Below are positions 1-7,544 of a DNA stretch of 26,562 bases, one piece after another. The DNA comes from a virus. Numbering within the stretch: the first letter of the stretch is position 1; the number at the start of each line of letters is the position of its first letter. The notes beneath the pieces were generated by a model. That model was not told the DNA's origin, made no database searches, and saw only the letters and a list, made by a program, of their open reading frames with translations. A program made the position numbers and the translations under genes. Location: positions 1 to 26,562 of IMG/VR virus record IMGVR_UViG_3300030107_003338. The stretch is one strand, 5' to 3'.

Positions 1-182
1 TAAAATTTATGGAATTAGACCTTAAACGACAGGAATTAGGTTTAAAAGGTCAGACAATGCAGGTAGAATCAGCCGCAGATTTAATGGATGCTCAAGCAAA
101 TCTTATGGAAGCGGAAGCTGACATGATAGAAGCGGGTAAGCCGCCAGAGTCGGAGACTAACATAACTGTAAACATGACATAA
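1..182 (+). CDS. C-terminal end of an upstream gene, probably portal protein (partial)
   Basis: The frame is open from the left edge to a TAA at 180-182. It encodes a charged, Ala/Glu/Met-rich helical tail ending in NITVNMT. An ATG lies at 9 but has no ribosome binding site before it, so this is more likely the end of a longer protein than a 57-aa gene. The next genes are a scaffold-like protein and the major capsid protein. In podoviruses with N4-gp56-type capsids the gene just before the scaffold is usually the portal, and long helical C-termini are common in portals. The assignment rests on position and helical character only; no portal core is present in the window. Confidence 0.5.
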   Translation, partial: KFMELDLKRQELGLKGQTMQVESAADLMDAQANLMEAEADMIEAGKPPESETNITVNMT

Positions 183-195
183 CAGGGGTATATCA

Positions 196-1059
196 ATGGC
201 AGAAGAAAATGCGCTCTTAGAGCCAGACCAAAATGAAGCACCTACAATTCCTACACCGACTGAATCAGAACCCGAATCTGAACCAGTACGGGAAGAAGCC
301 CAACCGCCAGTTGAGCCTAAAAACGAATTTGAGGACAAATACAACAATGTGCGAACCGCCCTTAGAGATGAACGGCAACAGAAATCGCAATTACAACAAC
401 GACTTCAAGGGATGGAATCGCAACTTGGGGATGTACAGCAATTAAGAAATGAGCTGAACAGTTATCGACAAAGCCATCAACAAAACGAGCAGCAAGACAA
501 ATTTAACGATGACCCTGCTGGGTTTTTAAAACAAAGGGTTGATGAGCTAGACCAAAGGCATCAAGATTTAGTTAATCAAAGCCAGCAAGCAAACCAAGAA
601 GCACTAGCGTTTAACAATGAAATGAACGCTATTCGTTCACAAGCATCCCAATACGCCCAACAAAACCCAGATTACAATGAACGGTTTAATTTTGTTCAAA
701 ACCGTAGAATGAAAGAATTTGAATTATTGGGTGTGCCACAAGAACAATGGCAAGCACAGTTGGAAAATGAATCCATACAATTAGCAAGGGTAGCAATGCA
801 ACAGGGCAGAAATCCAGCGGAATTATTGTCTGAATTAGCTACTCATTGGGGCTATCAGCCACAACAAACGCAGCAACCAACAGCACAAACTGAAACTAAC
901 GAACAAAACTTGCAACGCTTGGAGCAAGGGCAAAAAGCAGCTAGTACGTTAAGTAGCGGTGGACAAAGTGATGATAGTCTGCTAAAAAGAATAGAAAATA
1001 TGTCAGATAAAGAATTTGATGATTATTGGAATAAAAGTATCAAACCGACATATAGGTAA
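196..1059 (+). CDS. Capsid scaffolding protein
   Basis: 287 aa. The N-terminus (about residues 1-45) is acidic and Pro/Glu-rich. A long Gln/Glu/Arg-rich coiled-coil-like section follows (about 50-240, with stretches such as DERQQKSQLQQRLQ). The C-terminus is a short charged segment (SDKEFDDYWNKSIKPTYR). This composition, lack of a globular enzyme motif and position directly before the major capsid gene are typical of podovirus scaffolds, which line the procapsid and leave before DNA packaging. The start is supported by CAGGGG about 9 bases upstream and a 13-nt gap from the previous stop. No protease domain is seen, so this does not look like a protease-scaffold fusion. The name rests on context and composition, not a specific motif. 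Confidence 0.75.
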   Translation: MAEENALLEPDQNEAPTIPTPTESEPESEPVREEAQPPVEPKNEFEDKYNNVRTALRDERQQKSQLQQRLQGMESQLGDVQQLRNELNSYRQSHQQNEQQDKFNDDPAGFLKQRVDELDQRHQDLVNQSQQANQEALAFNNEMNAIRSQASQYAQQNPDYNERFNFVQNRRMKEFELLGVPQEQWQAQLENESIQLARVAMQQGRNPAELLSELATHWGYQPQQTQQPTAQTETNEQNLQRLEQGQKAASTLSSGGQSDDSLLKRIENMSDKEFDDYWNKSIKPTYR

Positions 1060-1158
1060 ATTCGTATGTCTACGTTACAGACTTCGCAGGGATGCGTTAA
1101 AGCCAAATCGCAAGACAGCGTTATGTCAATCGTTTTAACTAACTAAGGAGATTATGCA
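1060..1158. other. Scaffold-capsid intergenic leader
   Basis: This is the longest gap in the head module (99 nt). It carries a strong ribosome binding site (AAGGAG at about 1145-1150) 8 bases before the capsid ATG. I could not identify a convincing sigma70 promoter or a T-tailed hairpin. A separate leader before the most abundant virion protein is common, so a capsid-specific promoter or RNA-processing site may be present but is not demonstrable here. Confidence 0.35.
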
Positions 1159-2250
1159 ATGGCACAATCAAATTGGGGTGTAAACGATGCGGAAGCCGTA
1201 AAACTCTGGTCGCGTAAAACCATACATGAAGCGTTAAAAACAACTTATGCTTCACGGTTTATGGGGTCAGACAGTAACTCTTTATGTCAGATTGTAGATG
1301 ACATGAGCAAGAGTTCTGGTGACCGTGTACGAAACATCCTTCGTATGCAGTTAACAGGAAGCGGTGTCCAAGGCGATAGCACCCTCGAAGGTAACGAAGA
1401 AGCCCTCGTAACTTATACTGACGATCTATTAATCGATCAGTTAAGACACGCAGTACGCTCTGGCGGTAAAATGTCAGAACAACGTGTGCCTTTTGAAGTT
1501 AGAGAGGAAGCTAGGATGGCTCTCACCGATTGGTGGGCAGACACCTATGACACATGGTTTTTTAATCAACTCAGTGGTAATAGTGCAGTAACAGATACTC
1601 GTTTAACGGGTAACAATTCTGCGGTTGCTCCTGACAGTGGACACCAGATTTTTGCTGGTGTAGCTACAGCCGAATCTAACTTGTCAGCCAATGCTACACA
1701 AACTTTTAGTTTGGCAGTAATTGACAAAGCGGTATTGGCAGCTAGGACCACCACTCCAGTGATTAGACCTCTTAACAACCAACAAGAAGCTGGCAAACAT
1801 CAATTTGTGATGTTTATTACTCCAGAGCAGCATTATGACTTAAGGCAATCGACTAGCGATGGTCAATACGCCGATATTCAAAAGTATGCTCTAGCAGCTA
1901 ACGCATCAGAAAATAATCCGTTATTGTCTGGAGCGATAGGTGTATACAACGGAGTAGTTATGCACGAAACATCCCGAATGTTTACGGGTGCTGGGGCTAG
2001 TGGAACGGCAAACACAATCGGTCGTGCTGTACTCTGCGGAGCGCAAGCGGCGGTAATGGCGTTTGGCCGTGGCTATACCCAGAATCGTATGGAATGGGTT
2101 GAAGAAATGTTTGACTACGGAAACCAGCTTGGCGTAAGTACGGGTTGTATTTGTGGATTGAAAAAGACGCGATACAATTCTAAAGACTTTGCGACAATGG
2201 TTGTTTCATCATCACACTCTGACGCAGCTAGAAATGCGTCACAACGATAA
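1159..2250 (+). CDS. Major capsid protein, N4-gp56 family
   Basis: 363 aa. The N-terminal region (AVKLWSRKTIHEALKTTYASRF, then DRVRNILRMQLTGSGVQGD) and the segment with DQLRHAVRSGGKMSEQRVPFEVREEAR followed by Asp/Trp-rich WWADTYDTWFF match the N4-gp56 family of HK97-fold capsid proteins as I know it. About residues 205-330 contain the family-like NQQEAGKHQFVMFITPEQ segment and a late MEWVEEMFDYGNQLGVSTGC motif. Length is near the family norm. It builds the icosahedral head. The start has AAGGAG at good spacing, and the neighbours are scaffold upstream and a small beta-rich protein downstream. No signs of truncation. Confidence 0.93.
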   Translation: MAQSNWGVNDAEAVKLWSRKTIHEALKTTYASRFMGSDSNSLCQIVDDMSKSSGDRVRNILRMQLTGSGVQGDSTLEGNEEALVTYTDDLLIDQLRHAVRSGGKMSEQRVPFEVREEARMALTDWWADTYDTWFFNQLSGNSAVTDTRLTGNNSAVAPDSGHQIFAGVATAESNLSANATQTFSLAVIDKAVLAARTTTPVIRPLNNQQEAGKHQFVMFITPEQHYDLRQSTSDGQYADIQKYALAANASENNPLLSGAIGVYNGVVMHETSRMFTGAGASGTANTIGRAVLCGAQAAVMAFGRGYTQNRMEWVEEMFDYGNQLGVSTGCICGLKKTRYNSKDFATMVVSSSHSDAARNASQR

Positions 2251-2264
2251 GGGGGTAAGCTAAA

Positions 2265-2687
2265 ATGGCACATTTAAATGCAGACGCTATGACCGCTGGC
2301 CCCGCCCCTGCGATTCATGCAGGAGTGAACGCCCAAATCTGTAAATTCAGCATGGGTGCAACTTCCTCTGGGTCGTTGACTGTAAGCCTTACACCTTTAC
2401 CCGCAGGGGCAGAGGTAATTGGAGTACGGTCTGTCCAGTCAAATACGATTGGAACAGGTGGTGAGTTAATCAGTGTGTATGCGACAATCGGTGGTACTAA
2501 GGTACAGAATTATATTACTAGTTCTGCGTCTGGTATCGTAGTTGAACAAAATGGTCAGGAAATCGGACAACGGTTAACGGCTTCAGCTAACGCTGTATTT
2601 TCGTTGACCAACCAAGTCGGGACAGGGACAGCATCGTGCGATTTTACTGTAATCATTGAGTATTTAGCACAGAAACGAGGCGATTAG
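2265..2687 (+). CDS. Small beta-rich virion protein, possible head decoration or completion protein
   Basis: 140 aa, rich in Gly, Ser, Thr, Val and Ala, with alternating hydrophobic stretches (SGSLTVSLTPLPAGAEVIGV, CDFTVIIEYLA) expected of a beta-sandwich. No signal peptide, membrane segment or catalytic motif. It sits 14 nt after the capsid gene with GGGGG before its ATG, so it is probably co-transcribed and made in large amounts. Capsid-adjacent small proteins of this type often decorate the capsid lattice. I do not recognise a named family, so decoration is inference. The 9035-9397 gene encodes a protein of similar size and character. Confidence 0.6.
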   Translation: MAHLNADAMTAGPAPAIHAGVNAQICKFSMGATSSGSLTVSLTPLPAGAEVIGVRSVQSNTIGTGGELISVYATIGGTKVQNYITSSASGIVVEQNGQEIGQRLTASANAVFSLTNQVGTGTASCDFTVIIEYLAQKRGD

Positions 2688-2704
2688 TGGTATGGCTGGC
2701 GGTG

Positions 2705-2733
2705 GGTTTAAACAACCCCTGTCAGTTTAAACC
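2705..2733. repeat. Inverted repeat with two GTTTAAAC palindromes
   Basis: GGTTTAAAC (2705-2713) and GTTTAAACC (2725-2733) form a 9-bp inverted repeat separated by 11 bases. Each arm contains the self-complementary octamer GTTTAAAC. A second short stem, AACCAG/CTGGTT (2730-2735 with 2743-2748), overlaps the right arm. The element lies in the 112-nt non-coding gap between capsid genes and the glycosyltransferase cassette. It may be a protein binding site or part of an RNA regulatory structure. Confidence 0.5.
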
Positions 2734-2754
2734 AGTACATCGCTGGTTATACAC

Positions 2755-2776
2755 GGGGACGGTTCACGCCGTCCCC
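2755..2776 (+). terminator. Strong hairpin after the capsid genes, possible terminator
   Basis: GGGGACGG (2755-2762) and CCGTCCCC (2769-2776) form a perfect 8-bp GC-rich stem with a 6-base loop. Only ACCTTTATA follows, so the U tract is poor. It may be a weak or factor-dependent terminator, or an mRNA-stabilising hairpin protecting the abundant capsid transcript. It sits 68 bases after the 140-aa gene and about 24 bases before the glycosyltransferase start. Confidence 0.45.
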
Positions 2777-2799
2777 ACCTTTATAGAGGACAGGGCTAT

Positions 2800-4263
2800 A
2801 TGGGTAAATTGATTGGTGAAGTCATGGAGGAGTTACAGGCAACTCAGGTTGAATGTAGCGAATCCAACGACTTTGAAAGATTGCAAACCGTTATAGATGG
2901 ATATAAACAGCTTCTGCTGGAAGCCCCACACGATCCAATAATCATGTTCCAACTCGGAACAGCACATCTTCAGAAACAGGAATACGGGATAGCCATAGTT
3001 ATTCTGCAACGTGTTCTGGATTACATTCCAGACAATTCGCATATCTGGTCCAATTTAGGCTGTTGTTATCGGTCAATTCATATGTTGGAACAAGCAAGGG
3101 ATTGTTTTATGAAAGCGTTAATGTTGGAAGAAAAAGCAGAAACTTACAGTAATCTAGCATCGTCTTATGTCAATGAAGATGCAGCAGAGGAAGGGTGGAA
3201 ATATGCGGTTAAAGCAATGGAGCTAGATCCAGACGCAGCTAAATCAAAATGGAACGCAGCGTTATTGCAATTAGAAATGCGAAACTGGAAAGAAGGTTTT
3301 GCGATGTATGACGCTGGGTTTTTCTGTGGTGAGCGAGGGCTACGCAGTTATTCTAACGACACGCCAGATTCTACAGCGTGGTTTGATGGTGATTTGCAAT
3401 CGGGTAAGACATTGGTTTTGTGGGATGAACAGGGATTAGGGGACCGATTGTTAGCGGCAGGATTGTTACGCAATTTAGAAAAGTCTAATTTAAAAATAAT
3501 ACTAGAATGTCACCCAAGACTAGAATCTATTTATAAACGCTCTTTTCCGTGGATAGACGAAATATACCCTACCGCAAAAAAGGATTTTATTGAATGGCCT
3601 AAAGACCATCCTGTAGATCAGAAAGCAGCGGTATTTAGTTTAGCTAAACACTTCTGGCAGAAAGAAAGTGATTTTTATCCAATGCCATATTTAATACCTA
3701 ACCCAGAACTACAAGCTAAATACAGAGCGGAATTTGAAGCGTTAGGACCGCCGCCTTATTACGGTTTAAGTTGGAAAGGTGGTGCATTAAAAACAAATAC
3801 CAGTTATCGCTCATTGAAATTAGGATGGTTTAAAGATGTTATTAAACAAGCAGGTGGGACTTGGATTTCTATGCAATACCATGAAGATGCTAAAGAAAAA
3901 GTGGAGCGATTTAGAGAAGAAACAGGTTTACCGATATATCATTGTGATGGCGCACAAGAAATGGATTATGACCACACGTTGGCTGCGTTGGCGGCTGTAG
4001 ATAAAACTTTTACTTGTTGTAATACGGTAGTACATACCTGTGGTGCGGCGGGATTACCTTGTACAGTATTTGTACCAAGGAAACGAGCATGGCGATATCC
4101 CGCTGGTCCTTATTTCCCTTGGTATTCTGACAATGTAATGATGCTACATCAAACAGAACATCAAAACTGGCAAGACGTTATTAAAGTGGTAGGGAGGTCG
4201 TTAGAAAATGCAAACAGTGATAGTCGGACACGGGCCATCGATACTAAGGCAAAAATTAGGTAA
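2800..4263 (+). CDS. TPR-repeat glycosyltransferase-like protein
   Basis: 487 aa. Residues about 25-165 are tetratricopeptide-type repeats (for example HIWSNLGCCYRSIHMLEQA followed by FMKALMLEE), usually a protein-binding scaffold. From about residue 200 a GT-B-like domain follows, with LVLWDEQGLGDRLLAAGL resembling the GxxGLGD(x)L element of heptosyltransferase (GT9)/TPR-GT proteins, then GLSWKGG and a late HTCGAAGLPCTVFVP segment placed like the nucleotide-sugar binding loop of that fold. It likely transfers a sugar, perhaps to a protein held by the TPR part; substrate unknown. It is the first of four overlapping sugar-modification genes and overlaps the next by 56 nt. The start follows GAGGACAGGG. 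It shows no sign of decay. Confidence 0.75.
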   Translation: MGKLIGEVMEELQATQVECSESNDFERLQTVIDGYKQLLLEAPHDPIIMFQLGTAHLQKQEYGIAIVILQRVLDYIPDNSHIWSNLGCCYRSIHMLEQARDCFMKALMLEEKAETYSNLASSYVNEDAAEEGWKYAVKAMELDPDAAKSKWNAALLQLEMRNWKEGFAMYDAGFFCGERGLRSYSNDTPDSTAWFDGDLQSGKTLVLWDEQGLGDRLLAAGLLRNLEKSNLKIILECHPRLESIYKRSFPWIDEIYPTAKKDFIEWPKDHPVDQKAAVFSLAKHFWQKESDFYPMPYLIPNPELQAKYRAEFEALGPPPYYGLSWKGGALKTNTSYRSLKLGWFKDVIKQAGGTWISMQYHEDAKEKVERFREETGLPIYHCDGAQEMDYDHTLAALAAVDKTFTCCNTVVHTCGAAGLPCTVFVPRKRAWRYPAGPYFPWYSDNVMMLHQTEHQNWQDVIKVVGRSLENANSDSRTRAIDTKAKIR

Positions 4264-4852
4264 AGAGATAGACTTGTTTGACTGCGTAATCCGCATGAAA
4301 CGAACATCGGATTTAACTAAAAACAGGCCAGATTTGTACGGAAAAAAAACAGACGTAGTAGTTAGTTCTTTAACTTTAGGCCGAGTAATTATGGACGCTT
4401 GGAAAGGCGTAAAGGATTTTTGGCTGTTTGATGATACAAGAACCGAAAATGATGATGACAAAGTAATGCCTAAAGGAGCGCACTTAGACAGGGATACTTG
4501 TCGTGTTTGGCGTACTCAATATCGGCGGTTAAGAAAAACGTACACTAAAGCTAATTCCCAAAAACCTAAAGATGGATTAAGTGACGATAAAGGTCATTTG
4601 CATCCGTCAGCAGGTTCCCACGCCATTATGTATACCATGCACAAATTAAATCCAGACCGCATTACGTTATATGGGTTTGATAGTTTATTGTCTGGAAAAC
4701 ATGATTGGTCTATTACCAGAGGAAATGAATATAAAGAATATCCAGATCATAATTGGGTAGCAGAACAAGAGTTATTAAAATTATTGTGTGATGTGTATAG
4801 CTATAAACTGGATGTGAAAGAGACAGGGAGTGCAGTTTTAAATGCAGCTTAA
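4208..4852 (+). CDS. Sialyltransferase-like glycosyltransferase (GT29-type)
   Basis: 214 aa. Three elements match GT29 sialylmotifs in order. An L-motif-like segment VIVGHGPSIL...FDCVIRMK lies at residues 4-31. An S-motif-like segment HPSAGSHAIMYTM...RITLYGFDSL lies at about 132-160. A VS-type His-x4-Glu (H181, E186 in HNWVAEQE) follows. GT29 enzymes move sialic acid from CMP-sialic acid to acceptor glycans; distant bacterial and viral members may use other sugars. The protein has no signal peptide or membrane anchor, so it would act in the cytoplasm, presumably on virion components or a lipid-linked glycan. GGGAGG at 4192-4197 sets the start inside the preceding gene. Family call is fairly firm, donor and acceptor are not. 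Confidence 0.72.
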   Translation: MQTVIVGHGPSILRQKLGKEIDLFDCVIRMKRTSDLTKNRPDLYGKKTDVVVSSLTLGRVIMDAWKGVKDFWLFDDTRTENDDDKVMPKGAHLDRDTCRVWRTQYRRLRKTYTKANSQKPKDGLSDDKGHLHPSAGSHAIMYTMHKLNPDRITLYGFDSLLSGKHDWSITRGNEYKEYPDHNWVAEQELLKLLCDVYSYKLDVKETGSAVLNAA

Positions 4853-6089
4853 ATTTGTAACTAGTATGAACCGCCGTATGTATGACGAGTACGGTGAAAT
4901 AATGATGGACACATTTTCTCAATACTGGCCTAGTGGCGAGTTGCACGTTTATACAGAAGATGAGTTTTTTCCTTACAACAACGCTAGAATTGTATATCAC
5001 GACTTAATGCAAGTAGAAGGCATGGCTGACTTTTTAGAAGGCATTAAACACTTCCCCGTATTTTATGGATTAATTGGTGAAGTTAAAAACTATAAATATA
5101 ATATTAATGCGTTTTGTAGAAAGGTATATGCACAGATAGATGCAGCCAAAGATTATAAAGGTTATTTGTTCTGGGTTGATGCAGATATAAAAACTTTTAA
5201 ATCAATACCAGCAGTTAATCTAGAAGAATATATGCGTGGTTGTTTTATGGCAGTCATGAAACGTAAAACATGGCATTTGTGCAGTTCTTTTGTTGGCTGG
5301 GATTGTTCTCACGCTTTTAGCGCAAGTTGGTGGGAGCATTACAAAAATATGTATAAAACAGGTTCGGTGTTTATGCTGCCACAATGGGACGATGCGTTTG
5401 TGTTAGAGAAAACAATAGAGGATTTAGTAGGCGTAAAAAACATAGCAGAACACGTTAATGGCGAAGGTCCGTACAATGTGTTTGATGGCGTATTTGAAGG
5501 TTATGCAACACATGATAAAGGACCAACTAAACACGCTGTCAGGTATATACATTTGTTAGAGATTGTTAAACAAATGAAGCCAAAGCGGATACTAGAAATA
5601 GGGACATGGAATGGCGCAAGGGCTAGGCAAATGTTAGAACTTAGTCCTAATTCAGAATATTTTGGTTTTGATTTATTTGAAGAAGCTACAGACGAAACAG
5701 ATAAAGAAGAAAAAAATGTTAAGAAACATTATTCACTAGATGATGTTACAGAGCGTTTAAACGGTCTAAATGCGAGACTATATAAGGGGAATAGTCGCAA
5801 TACATTAAAAGAATATTTAAATGAATATGGTGAAAACTCAGCAGATTGCGTATTTATTGACGGTGGACATAGTGTAGAAACAATACAAAGTGATTACGAT
5901 TATGCGAAAAAAATAGTGCAAAAAAACGGCATTATTATATTCGATGATTTTTATACTGAAATGCCAGATGAAGAATTAAAGTTGTATGGGGCGCAAGAAA
6001 TATTAAAAAATGAAGAATATTATTTAATGCCCACAAGGGATCATGTTAAAGGTGGGGGTAGAGTACAAATGGCGGTAGTCCAATGTTAA
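4842..6089 (+). CDS. Glycosyltransferase-methyltransferase fusion
   Basis: 415 aa with two domains. Residues 1-220 resemble a GT-A-like glycosyltransferase, with a DxD-type metal site in FWVDADIKTF (D113, D115) and a later QWDDAFVLE. From about 225 a class I SAM-dependent methyltransferase of the Methyltransf_24 type follows, with motif I RILEIGTWNGARA (249-261) and the D-x-x-F-I-D-G-G-H motif with an acidic pair after it (DCVFIDGGHSVE at about 335-346, IIIFDDF at 364-370). A single protein could add and then O-methylate a sugar. It overlaps the GT29-like gene by 11 nt and the next by 7 nt, so the cassette is translationally coupled. The GT half is less certain than the methyltransferase half. 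Confidence 0.78.
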   Translation: MQLKFVTSMNRRMYDEYGEIMMDTFSQYWPSGELHVYTEDEFFPYNNARIVYHDLMQVEGMADFLEGIKHFPVFYGLIGEVKNYKYNINAFCRKVYAQIDAAKDYKGYLFWVDADIKTFKSIPAVNLEEYMRGCFMAVMKRKTWHLCSSFVGWDCSHAFSASWWEHYKNMYKTGSVFMLPQWDDAFVLEKTIEDLVGVKNIAEHVNGEGPYNVFDGVFEGYATHDKGPTKHAVRYIHLLEIVKQMKPKRILEIGTWNGARARQMLELSPNSEYFGFDLFEEATDETDKEEKNVKKHYSLDDVTERLNGLNARLYKGNSRNTLKEYLNEYGENSADCVFIDGGHSVETIQSDYDYAKKIVQKNGIIIFDDFYTEMPDEELKLYGAQEILKNEEYYLMPTRDHVKGGGRVQMAVVQC

Positions 6090-6790
6090 AACAAATAAAC
6101 GTATATATAGGTTATGACCCGTCAGAAGGAATAGCTGCACAGGTATTAGCTCACTCTATAACTTCACGGTCATCGATACCTGTCAACATTACGTTTTTAA
6201 TGCTAAACCAGTTACGGCAAATACATAAACGGGAGAGGCATGAATTACAAAGTACGGATTTTTCGTTTACCCGTTTTTTAGTTCCTTATCTTTCTCAGTA
6301 TCGCGGTTATAATGTGTTTATGGACTGCGATATGTTAATGCTTGATGATATAGCTAATCTAGATAATCAGTACGGCGGCACAGTTTATCCAGTAAGAGTA
6401 GTGAAACATAACTATAAACCGACTAATACCACTAAAATGCTAGGTCAAAAACAAACGCAATATCCGTGTAAAAATTGGTCTAGTTTTATGGTTTTTTGGT
6501 CAGCACACGCCGATTGCGGTACACTAACACCAGAAATAGTAGATAATGAAAGCGGTTTGTATTTGCACCAGTTTAAATGGACCGATAGAGTAGGAGAATT
6601 GGACGCAAGGTGGAATCATTTGGTAGGATATGATAAAGAAAAACCAATAGAAAATATTAGCGTATTACACTGGACAGAAGGTGGTCCGTGGTGGGGAAAA
6701 TACAAAAACACAGAATACGCAGATGTTTGGTTTGAAGAAAAAGCTAAGATGGAACAGGCGTATGAACGCCCAAAGGTCGTAGCAAAATGA
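6083..6790 (+). CDS. GT8-like glycosyltransferase
   Basis: 235 aa. It starts with a nucleotide-sugar-type strand (INVYIGYDPSE), followed by FSFTRFLVPYL (60-70) and the metal-binding DxD motif in YNVFMDCDMLMLDD (D81, D83). A late WNHLVGY and VLHWTEGGPWW correspond to the acceptor/diphosphate loop of GT8-like and related GT-A enzymes. It is expected to be a retaining glycosyltransferase using a nucleotide sugar and Mn2+. No membrane segment. It ends the sugar cassette and overlaps the next small gene by 4 nt (ATGA). The acceptor is unknown; a virion protein, a host surface glycan or modified DNA are all possible. Confidence 0.8.
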   Translation: MLKQINVYIGYDPSEGIAAQVLAHSITSRSSIPVNITFLMLNQLRQIHKRERHELQSTDFSFTRFLVPYLSQYRGYNVFMDCDMLMLDDIANLDNQYGGTVYPVRVVKHNYKPTNTTKMLGQKQTQYPCKNWSSFMVFWSAHADCGTLTPEIVDNESGLYLHQFKWTDRVGELDARWNHLVGYDKEKPIENISVLHWTEGGPWWGKYKNTEYADVWFEEKAKMEQAYERPKVVAK

Positions 6791-6969
6791 ATGAAGCAAC
6801 AGGCAGAAGACGAAGTATAGTTTTTGGCAAGCTACAAAAACAGATCGAGACAGGCGAAGCTGAATTGTTTTCCGAAGAGGAAAAGCCAAAAAAACCAGCA
6901 GTAAAACGCAAAAGGCGTAAGAGGGTAAAAAATGGCAACATTAGCGGAGCTAGTGAACGAAGTCAGTGA
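6787..6969 (+). CDS. Small basic protein of unknown function
   Basis: 60 aa. It has an acidic middle (ETGEAELFSEEE) and a strongly basic C-terminal half (KPKKPAVKRKRRKRVKNG) like a nucleic-acid-binding or linker peptide. The ATGA overlap with the glycosyltransferase before it and a 38-nt overlap with the adaptor gene after it suggest a real, translationally coupled gene. The last 12 residues may be constrained only by the overlapping adaptor frame. No family recognised. Confidence 0.55.
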   Translation: MNEATGRRRSIVFGKLQKQIETGEAELFSEEEKPKKPAVKRKRRKRVKNGNISGASERSQ

Positions 6970-7543
6970 TGACATAGCTAGAGAAGATTTAACATCGCAA
7001 TGTAGTGACGCAGTAGTAATGGCGATACGTCATTATGACCACAAGCGATGGTGGTTTAACGAAGCGTCATCTACGTTTACAACCACAGCATCTACAACTA
7101 CTTACGATTTACCTAGCGATTTTCGTGCTATTGATTATATTGAAGCACGAATAACAGGCGATGAATTTCAAGAAGTTAAACCATACGATTTTCCAGCCAT
7201 AAAAAAAATGTTGGAAGGTACTTCTGTAACTGGTTATCCAGAAGCGTTTGCTATTCGTGACGAAAAGTTATGGTTGGCTTATACGCCTAATGACGCTTAC
7301 ACCGTAAGAATGTATTACATAAGAGCGTTAGAAGATTTAACAGCAGGGGCAAGTAACGCTTGGACTACCGATTGTAAAGATTTAATACGGGCGGCAGCAA
7401 GTCGTACTGTTGCAACCAGAACGCTACACGATGCAGAACTGGTAAATTTTATGGCTACCATAGAGCAGACAGAGCTAACTCGGTTATTAGCCGAAAATGA
7501 CCGTAGAGTGGCTACTAACTCTAAAGTAACGCCAGTGTATTAA
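6932..7543 (+). CDS. Head-tail adaptor protein (SU10 adaptor-like)
   Basis: 203 aa. The N-terminus LAELVNEVSDDIAREDLTSQ, an aromatic IRHYDHKRWWFNEAS segment, and the Thr-rich TTTASTTTYDLPSDFRAID followed by IEARI are the pattern I know from podoviral adaptor (connector) proteins. These form a ring under the portal and join it to the nozzle. Length is normal for the group. AAGAGGG before the ATG supports the start, which lies within the preceding small gene. The nozzle-like gene follows after 1 nt, the usual order. Confidence 0.75.
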   Translation: MATLAELVNEVSDDIAREDLTSQCSDAVVMAIRHYDHKRWWFNEASSTFTTTASTTTYDLPSDFRAIDYIEARITGDEFQEVKPYDFPAIKKMLEGTSVTGYPEAFAIRDEKLWLAYTPNDAYTVRMYYIRALEDLTAGASNAWTTDCKDLIRAAASRTVATRTLHDAELVNFMATIEQTELTRLLAENDRRVATNSKVTPVY

Positions 7544-7544
7544 G

